A stretch of DNA of 35,992 nt from Blautia sp. (GTDB lineage Bacteria > Bacillota > Clostridia > Lachnospirales > Lachnospiraceae). Positions 7,965 to 16,714 of the stretch are shown in pieces (positions within the stretch are counted from its first letter, which is position 1; each line of letters starts with the position of its first letter). The notes below the pieces were generated by a model. That model made no database searches. It was given only the letters and a program-made list of their open reading frames with translations, and was not told the DNA's origin. The position numbers were made by a program, and so were the translations under genes. The stretch covers positions 1-35,992 of the forward strand of contig JAETNR010000046.1 of NCBI GenBank assembly GCA_021772055.1. Direction: 5' to 3'.

Positions 7965-9923
7965 ATGATCATTACATTAAAAGACGGCTCAAAAAAAGAA
8001 TATGGGGAAGCCAGATCAGTCATTGATATTGCATATGATATCAGCGAAGGACTTGCACGCGCTGCCTGCGCAGGAGAAGTAAACGGAGAAGTGGTAGACT
8101 TAAGGACTGTGGTAGATTCTGACTGTGAAGTAAACATTCTTACCGCAAAAGATGAAAAAGGCCTTGCAGCACTGCGCCATACAGCATCCCATGTTTTGGC
8201 AGAAGCCGTACAGAATCTGTATCCGGATGCAAAAGTAGCCATCGGTCCGTCTATTGACACAGGCTTTTACTATGATTTTCAGTGTCCGCCGTTTTCCAGG
8301 GAAGCTCTGGACGAAATTGAAAAAGAAATGAAAAAAATCATCAAAAAAGGCGCCAGGATCGAACGCTTTACAAAATCCAGAGAAGATGCCATCGCATTTT
8401 TTAAAGAAAAAAATGAACCCTATAAAGTAGAACTGATTGAAGACCTTCCGGAAGACGCAGAAATTTCCTTCTATTCCCAGGGCAACTGGGTAGACCTGTG
8501 TGCAGGGCCTCATCTGATGAGCACCAAAGGAATCAAAGCATTCAAGCTTCTTTCTTCCTCCGGCGCATATTGGAGAGGAAGCGAGAAAAATCAGATGCTT
8601 ACCCGTATTTACGGAACAGCTTACGCTTCCAAGGAAGAACTGAAGGAACACCTGGAACAGATGGAAGAGGCCAAAAAGCGTGATCATAACAAACTTGGCC
8701 GTGAAATGAAACTCTTTACAACGGTAGACGTGATCGGCCAGGGTCTTCCCCTGATCATGCCCAATGGTGTTATCATGATCCAGGAAATGCAGCGCTGGAT
8801 TGAGGATGAGGAAGCAAAACGCGGTTACATCAGAACCAAAACTCCTTTAATGGCAAAGAGCGACCTGTACAAAATTTCCGGCCACTGGGATCACTACAAA
8901 GATGGCATGTTCGTCCTTGGAGATGAAGAAAAGGATAAAGAAGTATACGCCCTGCGCCCAATGACCTGCCCGTTCCAGTATTATGTATACAAAGCAGAAC
9001 AGCACAGCTACCGTGACCTGCCGCTGCGCTACGGGGAAACCTCCACACTTTTCCGTAACGAGGATTCCGGCGAAATGCATGGCCTGACCCGTGTGCGCCA
9101 GTTTACCATCTCCGAAGGCCACCTGATCGTACGCCCGGACCAGATGGTAAAAGAATTTAAAGACTGTATTGCCCTTGCACAGTACTGCCTCCAGGTACTT
9201 GGCGTAGAAGAGGACGTAACCTACCATTTATCCAAGTGGGATCCGGAAAACACAGAAAAATACATCGGCGCCCCGGAAGTCTGGGAAGAGACAGAAGGCC
9301 ACATCCGTACGATGCTCACGGAACTGAACATCCCGTTCGTAGAAGACGTAGGCGAAGCTGCCTTCTACGGCCCGAAAGTAGACATTAATGCCAAAAACGT
9401 ATACGGCAAAGAGGACACCATGATCACCATCCAGTGGGATGCTCTTCTTGCAGAACAGTTTGACATGTACTATATCGACGAGGACGGAACCAAGAAACGC
9501 CCATACATCATCCACCGTACCTCCATGGGATGCTACGAAAGAACTCTTGCATGGCTGATCGAAAAATATGCCGGAATGTTCCCAACCTGGCTCTGCCCGG
9601 AGCAAGTCCGCATCATCCCTATATCCGAGAAGTTCCATGACTACGCCTCCAAGGTAGAGTCTGCCCTGAAAGATAACAACATCCGCTGCTCCGTTGACCA
9701 GCGCTCCGAAAAAATGGGCTACAAGATCCGCGAAGCCCGCCTGGCCCGCGTACCCTACATGCTCATCGTAGGCGCCAAAGAGGAAGAAGAATCCAAAGTC
9801 TCCGTCAGAAGCCGCTACTTAGGCGACGAAGGCATGAAAGACCTCCAGGAATTCATCACCTTCCTCAAAGAAGAAATCCAAACCAAACGCATCCGCAAGA
9901 TTGAAATTCAACCAGAAAACTAA
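7965..9923 (+). CDS. thrS: Threonyl-tRNA synthetase
   Basis: This enzyme charges tRNA-Thr. The 652 residues show the TGS domain (1-60), the editing domain with zinc-like ligands H72, H76 (HTASH), C179 and H183 (CAGPH), the class II core (about 245-540) and an anticodon-binding domain (about 545-645). The catalytic zinc ligands C335 (MTCPF), H386 (EGHLI) and H517 (IHRTS) are all present. GGAGG lies about ten bases before ATG 7965. The last third is unusually rich in C- and A-ending codons compared with genes near 21-22 kb. It is the main target of the upstream T-box. Confidence 0.98.
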   Translation: MIITLKDGSKKEYGEARSVIDIAYDISEGLARAACAGEVNGEVVDLRTVVDSDCEVNILTAKDEKGLAALRHTASHVLAEAVQNLYPDAKVAIGPSIDTGFYYDFQCPPFSREALDEIEKEMKKIIKKGARIERFTKSREDAIAFFKEKNEPYKVELIEDLPEDAEISFYSQGNWVDLCAGPHLMSTKGIKAFKLLSSSGAYWRGSEKNQMLTRIYGTAYASKEELKEHLEQMEEAKKRDHNKLGREMKLFTTVDVIGQGLPLIMPNGVIMIQEMQRWIEDEEAKRGYIRTKTPLMAKSDLYKISGHWDHYKDGMFVLGDEEKDKEVYALRPMTCPFQYYVYKAEQHSYRDLPLRYGETSTLFRNEDSGEMHGLTRVRQFTISEGHLIVRPDQMVKEFKDCIALAQYCLQVLGVEEDVTYHLSKWDPENTEKYIGAPEVWEETEGHIRTMLTELNIPFVEDVGEAAFYGPKVDINAKNVYGKEDTMITIQWDALLAEQFDMYYIDEDGTKKRPYIIHRTSMGCYERTLAWLIEKYAGMFPTWLCPEQVRIIPISEKFHDYASKVESALKDNNIRCSVDQRSEKMGYKIREARLARVPYMLIVGAKEEEESKVSVRSRYLGDEGMKDLQEFITFLKEEIQTKRIRKIEIQPEN

Positions 9924-9960
9924 AAATCTACGTGGATAACAATCTAAAGGAATACCACTA

Positions 9961-9988
9961 CGGCCGCCATCAAAACACCTGGCGGCCG
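9961..9988. repeat. GC-rich inverted repeat downstream of thrS
   Basis: A perfect 9-bp stem (CGGCCGCCA 9961-9969 with TGGCGGCCG 9980-9988) has a ten-base loop. It is followed by A rather than T on the plus strand and has no T run after it on the minus strand. It is therefore not a standard terminator, but may protect the 3' end of the thrS mRNA. Confidence 0.5.
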
Positions 9989-10048
9989 AAAAAACCAAGG
10001 CAATATTCCCATACCAACCCCTTCAGCAAGGAAACACCAGGTTCCCAT

Positions 10049-10094
10049 AAAAAAAGCCCGAAGGGTGTGCAGAGGGACCGGGGCTTCGGTCCCT
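10049..10094. terminator. Shared terminator between convergent thrS and aroE
   Basis: AGGGACCG (10073-10080) pairs with CGGTCCCT (10087-10094) and works as a stem on both strands. For aroE (minus), further pairing of AAGCCC with GGGCTT is followed by seven T on that strand (plus-strand A run 10049-10055). For thrS the T tract is interrupted. The stretch 9924-10106 otherwise holds no gene. Confidence 0.6.
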
Positions 10095-10106
10095 TTGCGG
10101 TTGTTT

Positions 10107-10973
10107 TTACCCAAAATACCTCCCTTTTATGTCTCCAACCGGCATCTCCATCCCGGTCCAGAGCCGAAATGCCTCCGCTCCCTGGTAAAGGAGCATGTAC
10201 ATTCCGTTAAACGTCTCACACCCTGCATCCTTTGCCTTTCGCAGTAAGACCGTTTCCCTGGGATTGTAGATCACATCCGAAACCACCAGCCCCGGACGCA
10301 GCAAAGAAGTATCCCGGAGAATACACCCCTCCACATCAGGAGCCATCCCGACAGAAGTTGCATTTAACAACAGATAACTTTCCGAAACAGCCTTTCGTAA
10401 AACGCTGTCATCCCCGTTATCATGCAGCAGCGCCTCACAGGAAGTAGACGCATTGATGTTATCTGTCAATTTCTTCATTCTTTCAAAGAACCTGCTGGAG
10501 GGCCGTGCAAAGATATGTATTTTTTTTACCCCATCCAATGCTGCCTGTGCACAAATTGCCGTTGCAGCACCGCCGGCTCCCATCACGGTGATGGTTTTTC
10601 CCGTAAGCTGATGCCCTGCATCCTCCGCTGCCTTCATATACCCGATTCCATCGGTATTATACCCAATCAGCCGTCCTTGTTCATTCACTACGGTATTGAC
10701 GGCCCCGATCATCCTGGCAGCAGGAGAAAGCTCATCCAGAAGTTCCACAACTTTATTTTTGTTTGGCATAGTCAGGTTGAATCCCCGGATGCCGCAGGCC
10801 TTTAATCCGGCTACAGCCTGAAAAAGCGTATCCTCCCCCACGTCAAAACACAGATAAACATAATCCAATCCAAGCTGACGAAATGCTTCATTATGCATCA
10901 GCGGAGAAACACTATGGGCAACAGGACTGCCAAGCAGTGCGGTAAGCTTTGTATGACCAGTAATCAGATCCAT
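10107..10973 (-). CDS. aroE: Shikimate dehydrogenase
   Basis: AroE reduces 3-dehydroshikimate to shikimate with NADPH. The 288-residue protein has the shikimate-binding SPVAHSVSPLMHN, the catalytic lysine region NLTMPNKNKV, the aspartate in NTDGIG, the nucleotide loop GAGGAAT (about 132-138) and the C-terminal GMYMLLYQGAEAF. The ATG ending at 10973 is chosen because GGAGG on the minus strand lies six bases upstream; the TTG two codons earlier would abut that site. It diverges from aroD, the preceding pathway enzyme, so neighbouring shikimate steps are made from opposite strands. Confidence 0.96.
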   Translation of the reverse strand: MDLITGHTKLTALLGSPVAHSVSPLMHNEAFRQLGLDYVYLCFDVGEDTLFQAVAGLKACGIRGFNLTMPNKNKVVELLDELSPAARMIGAVNTVVNEQGRLIGYNTDGIGYMKAAEDAGHQLTGKTITVMGAGGAATAICAQAALDGVKKIHIFARPSSRFFERMKKLTDNINASTSCEALLHDNGDDSVLRKAVSESYLLLNATSVGMAPDVEGCILRDTSLLRPGLVVSDVIYNPRETVLLRKAKDAGCETFNGMYMLLYQGAEAFRLWTGMEMPVGDIKGRYFG

Positions 10974-11017
10974 AATCAACCTCCATATAAGAACTTTTTT
11001 TAACGAAAACTACACTT

Positions 11018-11046
11018 ATTTTATTCCAGCAGAAAGGAGATGTCAA
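11018..11046 (-). promoter_or_regulatory. Promoter of aroE, overlapping the aroD translation signal
   Basis: On the minus strand TTGACA (11041-11046) and TAAAAT (11018-11023) are 17 bases apart, giving a leader of about 40 bases. The -35 box and spacer cover the aroD ribosome binding site (11036-11039) and end four bases before its ATG. No convincing plus-strand promoter for aroD was found in this 76-base gap. Confidence 0.75.
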
Positions 11047-11049
11047 GAA

Positions 11050-11847
11050 ATGACCCATCCCATCAGGATAAAGAACATTACCATCGGAAGCGGTATTCCC
11101 AAGGTCTGTGTCCCGTTAACCTTAACGACCCGGGCGGAACTGTGCAAAGAAGCAGCAGCTGCAAAGGAAGCAGGTGCAGATATGATCGAATGGCGCGCAG
11201 ATTTTTATGAACACCTCTCGGATATCCAGGACACAATGGAGACCTTAAAAACACTTTCCGGTATTCTGGATCCCGTTCCTCTTGTCTTTACCATAAGAAC
11301 AAAAAAGGAGGGCGGAAACAGCGGGATTTCCGAAAAAGACTATATCCGCTTAAATCTGGAAGCTGCACGCTCAGGGAAGGCTGACCTCATAGATGTGGAG
11401 GCATTCGGAGCAGAAGACGAGAAGCGCGCTCTGATCACAGAAATCCACACCACAGCTGCCAAAGTCATTGCTTCCATCCATGATTTTGAAAAAACAGACG
11501 ATAAAGAAACCCTTCTGGAACGTTTTCGATTCCTGGATGCCACAGGTGCAGACCTATTGAAAATGGCGGTGATGCCTGACGAATTCGAAGATGTTGCTGC
11601 CATTATGCAGGCAACCAGCCGGATGACCCGTGAATTTACGGAAAAACCGGTCATATCCATGGCGATGGGCAGTATTGGTTCCATCAGCAGGATTGCAGGA
11701 GAGAACTTCGGTTCTTCCGTCACCTTTGCCACAGTAGGAGCAGCGTCAGCCCCGGGGCAGTTTCCCATCAAAGAACTGCGCGCCATGATGGATGCCCTCC
11801 ATGTAAAAAATCTGGAAGAAATGTCGAAAGACAGCGAGAAATTCTAA
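11050..11847 (+). CDS. aroD: 3-dehydroquinate dehydratase, type I
   Basis: Type I dehydroquinases form a Schiff base and convert 3-dehydroquinate to 3-dehydroshikimate. The 265-residue length fits. The conserved MIEWRADFYE (about 45-54), the catalytic histidine in SIHDFEKT (about 143) and the Schiff-base lysine in DLLKMAVMPD (about 174) are visible, as is SMGSIGSISR-like substrate-loop sequence near 200. GGAG lies ten bases before ATG 11050. The last codons (EMSKDSEKF) also encode a 0A box for the downstream spoIIG promoter, which may constrain them. Confidence 0.96.
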   Translation: MTHPIRIKNITIGSGIPKVCVPLTLTTRAELCKEAAAAKEAGADMIEWRADFYEHLSDIQDTMETLKTLSGILDPVPLVFTIRTKKEGGNSGISEKDYIRLNLEAARSGKADLIDVEAFGAEDEKRALITEIHTTAAKVIASIHDFEKTDDKETLLERFRFLDATGADLLKMAVMPDEFEDVAAIMQATSRMTREFTEKPVISMAMGSIGSISRIAGENFGSSVTFATVGAASAPGQFPIKELRAMMDALHVKNLEEMSKDSEKF

Positions 11848-11897
11848 GAAACCCCTCCGCTGTTTTGACAAATTACGCACCCCCTATCACCTATAAT
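11822..11897 (+). promoter_or_regulatory. spoIIG promoter with Spo0A boxes and a long spacer
   Basis: TTGACA (11865-11870) and TATAAT (11892-11897) are good sigma-A boxes but 21 bases apart, too far for unaided RNA polymerase. A perfect 0A box TGTCGAA lies at 11822-11828, inside the end of aroD, about 80 bases before the predicted start. A one-mismatch box TGACAAA (11866-11872) overlaps the -35. Bacillus subtilis spoIIG is known to have the same plan: sigma-A boxes spaced about 22 bases and 0A sites far upstream and at the -35, activated by phosphorylated Spo0A. An inverted repeat TTCACT/AGTGAA (11901-11918) lies near the start. Confidence 0.85.
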
Positions 11898-11944
11898 GAA
11901 TTCACTCACCAAAGTGAAGGCATGACAGGTCATAGGGGGGTTTT

Positions 11945-12796
11945 ATGTATTACGAAGTATACATAGATATCGTTTTTTTAACGAATCTCTTGATGGATTA
12001 TATTCTTTTGCGTCTTGTGGGAATGTTGTTCCGATGCAGGGGAAGCCGTAAGAGATACCTTCTTGCGGCGGCTGTTGGCGCCCTGTTTTCCTGCTTCATT
12101 CTTTATGTACAGATGGACGGATTTCTTCCGGTTGTCATTTTGCTTCATGGCGCATGTGCCATGGGAATGCTGTGGCTTGGCTGCAGGCTGAAAAAGGGAA
12201 GCCTGCTGGTAAAAGCAATGATCACCATGTATCTGACCGCATTTTTGCTGGGAGGCTTATGGGAGGCAGTAATTGCCGAAGGCCGAATGACCTGGTATGT
12301 ATTTCTGCTTTTGGCTGCAGGTTCCTATCTGGGATTAAGCGCCCTTGCCTATCTGTCCGATTCCGTTCGGGCACAGTGGAAGAATATCTATCCGGTAACC
12401 CTGTCTTATCAGGGAAAAGTACAGTCTGCTTACGGATTCTATGACACAGGCAATCTGTGGACAGATCCCATAAGCGGTATGCCGGTTTCCGTAGTAAGAC
12501 CGGAACTTTTGGAACCAATGCTGTCAGGAGAATTATTAGACAAGTTAAAACACCTGAACGAGAACCCAGGGGAGCAGGAAAGTACGGAACTTCTCCGGCT
12601 GAAGCCAAGATTTCTGCCCTGCAGGACAGTGGGGCAGGCAGAAGGACTGATGCTGGCGATCACGCTTGAGGATCTTTGTATTCACACTCCCAGAGATGTG
12701 GTTCACGTATCCGGACCGGTGTTTGCCCTGGCCTTTGAACCCTCCGCTTTGGAAAAAGAGTACAAAGTATTACTAAATTCCAGATTATTGCATTAG
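11945..12796 (+). CDS. spoIIGA: Sigma-E processing peptidase SpoIIGA
   Basis: SpoIIGA is the membrane aspartic protease that cleaves pro-sigma-E in the mother cell after asymmetric division. The 283 residues start with a hydrophobic half carrying about five membrane spans (1-140), as in YIDIVFLTNLLMDYILL. A C-terminal protease domain has the catalytic motif DTG at 167-169 (GFYDTGNLWTDP). An AGGGGGG binding site precedes ATG 11945. The gene lies directly behind the Spo0A-type promoter and 12 bases upstream of sigE, its substrate, as in other endospore formers. Confidence 0.95.
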   Translation: MYYEVYIDIVFLTNLLMDYILLRLVGMLFRCRGSRKRYLLAAAVGALFSCFILYVQMDGFLPVVILLHGACAMGMLWLGCRLKKGSLLVKAMITMYLTAFLLGGLWEAVIAEGRMTWYVFLLLAAGSYLGLSALAYLSDSVRAQWKNIYPVTLSYQGKVQSAYGFYDTGNLWTDPISGMPVSVVRPELLEPMLSGELLDKLKHLNENPGEQESTELLRLKPRFLPCRTVGQAEGLMLAITLEDLCIHTPRDVVHVSGPVFALAFEPSALEKEYKVLLNSRLLH

Positions 12797-12808
12797 GAGG
12801 GGTCACAT

Positions 12809-13537
12809 ATGAACACGAACGCAGCATGCAACTATTCTACGCTTCCGGCCTTTCAAAGATTGGTGATCACAAGACCGCGGGAGCTTTATTATATTGGCGG
12901 AAATGATGTGCTTCCGGCGCCTTTGACATCCCAGAGGGAAGCTTATGTAATAAGTAAGCTTGGGACGGAACAGGAAAAAGAGGCAAAAGCCATTTTAATC
13001 GAGCATAACCTTCGCCTGGTGGTGTATATTGCCAAGAAATTTGACAATACCGGCGTGGGGGTGGAGGATCTGATTTCCATCGGCACCATAGGCCTTATAA
13101 AAGCCATTAATACCTTCAATCCTGTGAAAAACATCAAACTTGCCACTTATGCTTCCAGATGCATTGAAAACGAGATACTCATGTATCTGCGCCGCAACAG
13201 CAAGACAAAGATGGAGGTATCCATAGATGAGCCGCTGAATGTGGACTGGGATGGAAATGAACTGTTGCTTTCGGATATCCTTGGAACAGATGACGATGTG
13301 ATTTCCAGACGAATGGAAGATGAGGTGGAAATTACCCTTCTGGCAAAAGCGATCAGTAAGCTTTCCAAAAGAGAGCAGACGATTATCCGGCTCCGTTTTG
13401 GCCTGAACCATCCGGACGGCAAGGAAAAGACCCAAAAAGAGGTCGCAGACCTGCTTGGAATCTCCCAATCCTATATTTCCAGGCTGGAAAAGCGAATTAT
13501 GAAACGCCTTAAAAAAGAGATTGTAAAATACGAATAA
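12809..13537 (+). CDS. sigE: Sporulation sigma factor SigE
   Basis: Sigma-E directs early mother-cell transcription in sporulation. The 242 residues hold an N-terminal pro-sequence (about 1-30) that SpoIIGA should remove. Region 2 ([30 protein letters not shown], as [10 protein letters not shown] and [10 protein letters not shown]) and region 4 with its helix-turn-helix ([20 protein letters not shown]) follow. AGGAGG lies in the binding site before ATG 12809. In many relatives sigG follows; here a hairpin and an unrelated convergent regulator follow instead. Confidence 0.97.
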   Translation: MNTNAACNYSTLPAFQRLVITRPRELYYIGGNDVLPAPLTSQREAYVISKLGTEQEKEAKAILIEHNLRLVVYIAKKFDNTGVGVEDLISIGTIGLIKAINTFNPVKNIKLATYASRCIENEILMYLRRNSKTKMEVSIDEPLNVDWDGNELLLSDILGTDDDVISRRMEDEVEITLLAKAISKLSKREQTIIRLRFGLNHPDGKEKTQKEVADLLGISQSYISRLEKRIMKRLKKEIVKYE

Positions 13538-13555
13538 AGAATTTCGATTTATTTT

Positions 13556-13597
13556 GACCGCCGTCCCTGGAAAAGACTTATTCCGGAGACGGCGGTC
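13556..13597 (+). terminator. Hairpin terminator after sigE
   Basis: A 10-bp stem (13556-13565 with 13588-13597) continues past one mismatch into six more pairs (13567-13572 with 13581-13586). The T tract on the plus strand is poor, and there is none on the minus strand. It separates convergent sigE and the AraC gene and may act on both. Confidence 0.6.
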
Positions 13598-13614
13598 TTG
13601 CACAGCGGAAAAAT

Positions 13615-14529
13615 TCAGACGCTGTCGTGCCTGTCTGTATGGCGGCGGCGGTATTCCTTGGGGGTGCAGCCCTTTAACTGCCTGAATTTACGGATAAAGT
13701 AGCTGACATTTTCAAAGCCGCAGTCCATGCTGATGTCCAGAATGGGATCCGTGGTTTCCAGAAGAAATGTACAGGCGTGCTCCACCCTGCAGGAGATGAG
13801 ATACTGCACAGGAGAGGTTCCTGTGATCTCCTTAAAAAAGCGGCACAAATACTGTGGATTGCAGCAGCTTACCTCAGCCAGCTCCTTAAGGGTAACGGGC
13901 CTGGAATAATTTTGCTCCATATAGGAGATCAGCTTTTTGTAGCGGTCAATTTTCAGTTTATCTCCTGCAGACAGCAGCTCATCAGCGGTCTGCAGCATTC
14001 CCCTGTCATACATGAGGCTGATGATTCCAAGAAGAAGCAGTTTGCAGGATACGTACCATCCCGCAGGCTTAAAAAGCGAAGTTTCCATTAATTGAAGAAG
14101 CAGGGGCCTGATGGTTTCATAATGCTCGTCCGAAGTACGCAGAACATGAGGCAGGATCTGCCGATGGCCTAAAAAAGGGGAAAGAACCTGCTCTTCAAAT
14201 TCATCATGATAAGAAAAGTCCAGAATCCTGGGATCAAAAATGCAGACCTCATGTCTGGTATCTTCTGCCGCACCTGTGATCTGATGCAGATCCTCCGCAT
14301 TCAGAAAACAGATGTCTCCTTCCCGAACAGTATCCTCTTCCAGATTGATCTCCAGGAGATACTCTCCTTTGGAAATATAAAGAATTTCCACGGTATGGTG
14401 CCAGTGGCGGCCTGCAAAAAAACGCTCCGGGTTAGGGGTATCTTTTCCATTCGAAAAGCGAAGCCCTGAAATCGGATTTTCTATTGTACCGTGCGTAATA
14501 TTTTCCTTCAGCGAAAAATCAGGATTCAT
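13615..14529 (-). CDS. AraC-family transcriptional regulator
   Basis: The 304-residue protein has an N-terminal cupin-like sensing domain (about 35-115, with HWHHTVEILYISKGEYLL) and a C-terminal double helix-turn-helix (about 205-300, with VTLKELAEVSCCNPQYLCRF and a signature ending KGCTPKEYRRR). ATG at 14529 follows GGAGG by four bases; the TTG further upstream would place that site inside the gene. It is divergent from the GH31 alpha-glucosidase, so it probably senses a sugar and controls that operon. The inducer is unknown. Confidence 0.9.
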   Translation of the reverse strand: MNPDFSLKENITHGTIENPISGLRFSNGKDTPNPERFFAGRHWHHTVEILYISKGEYLLEINLEEDTVREGDICFLNAEDLHQITGAAEDTRHEVCIFDPRILDFSYHDEFEEQVLSPFLGHRQILPHVLRTSDEHYETIRPLLLQLMETSLFKPAGWYVSCKLLLLGIISLMYDRGMLQTADELLSAGDKLKIDRYKKLISYMEQNYSRPVTLKELAEVSCCNPQYLCRFFKEITGTSPVQYLISCRVEHACTFLLETTDPILDISMDCGFENVSYFIRKFRQLKGCTPKEYRRRHTDRHDSV

Positions 14530-14564
14530 AAAACCTCCAAACAAAAAGTCAAAATTGTGTTATT

Positions 14565-14593
14565 ATTATATAGGATGGTGCTAGATAATTCAA
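14565..14593 (-). promoter_or_regulatory. Promoter of the AraC-family regulator
   Basis: On the minus strand TTGAAT (14588-14593) and TATAAT (14565-14570) are 17 bases apart. On the plus strand the very AT-rich stretch 14594-14650 has two TATAAT-like boxes for the GH31 gene but no well-spaced -35, which would fit a promoter that needs the AraC activator. Confidence 0.75.
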
Positions 14594-14673
14594 GATTGGA
14601 AAGTTATAATAATTAATATAATTAATAGAAGAAATAACTGTAAAATTTACCAATGATCGGGAGGAAAAGAAGC

Positions 14674-16668
14674 ATGGTACGGAAATATATCTATGGAAAG
14701 CCATTCCATACGGAGGCTGTCGTTGCCAGGGTGGAGAAGGCGGAGGGAAATCCGGCATATGGAATGATCAATGTCTCTGATGGATTTTCCTTTACTTATG
14801 AGATGAAAGAAGAGGATATAGTATACGGTTTGGGGGAAGCAAACCGCGGTTTGAATAAGCGGGGTTACTGCTATGTGAGCGATTGTGCAGATGATCCGAA
14901 TCATACGGAGGATAAGCGTTCTCTTTATGCTGCCCATAATTTGATTGTGGTATCCGGAAGGGAGAATTTTGGATTATTCTTTGATTATCCATCTGTGATC
15001 ACATTTGACATTGGATATACAAGATCCGACCTTCTTAAGGTAACCTGTGCGGAGGCAGATCTGGCACTTTATGTGATAGAAGGAGAAAATGCCTATGATA
15101 TTGTAAAACAGTTCCGCAAAATCATAGGCAGAAGCTATATTCCTCCCAAATTTGCCTTTGGCTTTGGACAAAGCCGCTGGGGCTATAAGACGAAGGAGGA
15201 TTTTCGCAGGGTTTGCGAGGGCTACCGGAAAAACCAGATTCCTCTTGATATGATCTATATGGATATTGACTATATGGAGGAATATAAAGACTTTACGGTA
15301 AATGAAGAAAATTTCGGTGATTTTCCGGAATTTGTCAGGGAAATGAAGGATCAGGGAGTCCGGCTGATTCCGATTATCGATGCAGGGGTAAAGGTGGAGA
15401 AAGGCTACGACATTTATGAGGAAGGGGTAAAGAACGGCTATTTCTGTAAGAGAGAAGACGGAAGCGATTTTGTGGCTGCCGTTTGGCCCGGAGATACCCA
15501 TTTTCCCGATGTGCTGAATGAAGATGCGAGAAAATGGTTTGGGGACAAGTACCGCATTCTGATTGACCAGGGAATCGAGGGGTTCTGGAATGACATGAAT
15601 GAGCCTGCAATCTTTTATTCCAAAGAAGGGATGGAGGAACTGAAAGAAGCTCTCAGGGAATATGCTGAGATGGATACGGTTCCTTTGTGGAAAATCAGAG
15701 CTCAAGTGGAGGGAATGGCCAACAGCCACGAGGACTATCAGCGTTTTTATCATAATGTAAACGGAGAAAAAATCCGTCATGATAAAGTGCACAATCTGTT
15801 TGGCTATCATATGACCAGGGCGGCAGGAGAGGCTTTTGAGCGGATCGCTCCGGAGAGAAGAATCCTCATGTTTTCCCGGTCTTCCTATGTGGGAATGCAT
15901 CGCTACGGCGGCATATGGACGGGAGATAATAAATCCTGGTGGTCCCACATCCTTTTAAACCTGAAAATGATGCCCTCTCTAAATATGTGCGGATTTTTAT
16001 ATACAGGTGCGGATATCGGCGGATTCGGCGCAGATACCACAAGAGATCTGGTGCTGCGCTGGCTGGCGCTCGGTGTGTTTACTCCTCTTATGAGAAACCA
16101 TTCCGCCATTGGGACAAGAGAGCAGGAATGCTATCAGTTTGAAAATACGGAGGATTTCCGCAGCATTATTGAAACACGCTACCGCCTGATTCCTTACCTG
16201 TACAGTGAATATATGAAAGCGGCTCTGAATGACGATCTGTATTTTAAACCGCTGGCATTTGTATATCCGGAGGATTCCTTTGCCCGTGAGGTGGAGGATC
16301 AGATGATGATCGGAAACGAAATTATGATCGCTCCCGTGTACACCCAGAATGCAAAAGGGCGATATGTATATCTGCCGGAACCGATGAAATTCCTGAAATT
16401 TTCGGGAAATGGGCAGATTAGGGAGGAACTTCTGGAAAAGGGACATCATTATGTTGAAGTGGCGCTTCATGAAGTACCTCTTTTTATCAGAGAAGGAAAA
16501 TGTATTCCTGTTGCCGGTGCTGCCTCTATCGTAGAGGAACTGGATACGGCACATCTTACACTTTTGGGATTTGAGGGTGCAGAATATGTGCTTTATGAGG
16601 ATGACGGCGTACACAAGGATTATGAAAACCATAAGAATTTCAGGACTCTGATAAAGCGGCATGCATAA
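14674..16668 (+). CDS. GH31 alpha-glucosidase (Ro-alphaG1-like)
   Basis: This cytosolic glycoside hydrolase (664 residues, no signal peptide) removes terminal alpha-linked glucose. The catalytic nucleophile is D307 in FWNDMNEP and the acid/base is D418 in GGIWTGDNKSWW. From memory it is nearly collinear with the Blautia obeum enzyme Ro-alphaG1, including D307 and W169 in FGQSRWG; that tryptophan is known to favour alpha-1,6 (isomaltose) over alpha-1,4 substrates. ATG 14674 follows GGGAGG (14659-14664) by nine bases; an upstream in-frame ATG at 14653 precedes that site. A role on isomaltose or dietary isomalto-oligosaccharides is inferred. No sugar transporter adjoins it. Confidence 0.95.
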   Translation: MVRKYIYGKPFHTEAVVARVEKAEGNPAYGMINVSDGFSFTYEMKEEDIVYGLGEANRGLNKRGYCYVSDCADDPNHTEDKRSLYAAHNLIVVSGRENFGLFFDYPSVITFDIGYTRSDLLKVTCAEADLALYVIEGENAYDIVKQFRKIIGRSYIPPKFAFGFGQSRWGYKTKEDFRRVCEGYRKNQIPLDMIYMDIDYMEEYKDFTVNEENFGDFPEFVREMKDQGVRLIPIIDAGVKVEKGYDIYEEGVKNGYFCKREDGSDFVAAVWPGDTHFPDVLNEDARKWFGDKYRILIDQGIEGFWNDMNEPAIFYSKEGMEELKEALREYAEMDTVPLWKIRAQVEGMANSHEDYQRFYHNVNGEKIRHDKVHNLFGYHMTRAAGEAFERIAPERRILMFSRSSYVGMHRYGGIWTGDNKSWWSHILLNLKMMPSLNMCGFLYTGADIGGFGADTTRDLVLRWLALGVFTPLMRNHSAIGTREQECYQFENTEDFRSIIETRYRLIPYLYSEYMKAALNDDLYFKPLAFVYPEDSFAREVEDQMMIGNEIMIAPVYTQNAKGRYVYLPEPMKFLKFSGNGQIREELLEKGHHYVEVALHEVPLFIREGKCIPVAGAASIVEELDTAHLTLLGFEGAEYVLYEDDGVHKDYENHKNFRTLIKRHA

Positions 16669-16714
16669 ATTTCAGCATTCTGTGCATCCTAAAAGAAAAA
16701 AAGGAGTGCTAGGA

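Noticed and set aside
9932..10210. Short plus-strand open frame after thrS
   Set aside because: It crosses two hairpins and the 3' end of aroE, has basic low-complexity translation and lacks a ribosome binding site.
14974..15948. Minus-strand open frame of 324 codons inside the GH31 gene
   Set aside because: It is antisense to a gene with clear catalytic motifs, and its translation matches no known pattern.
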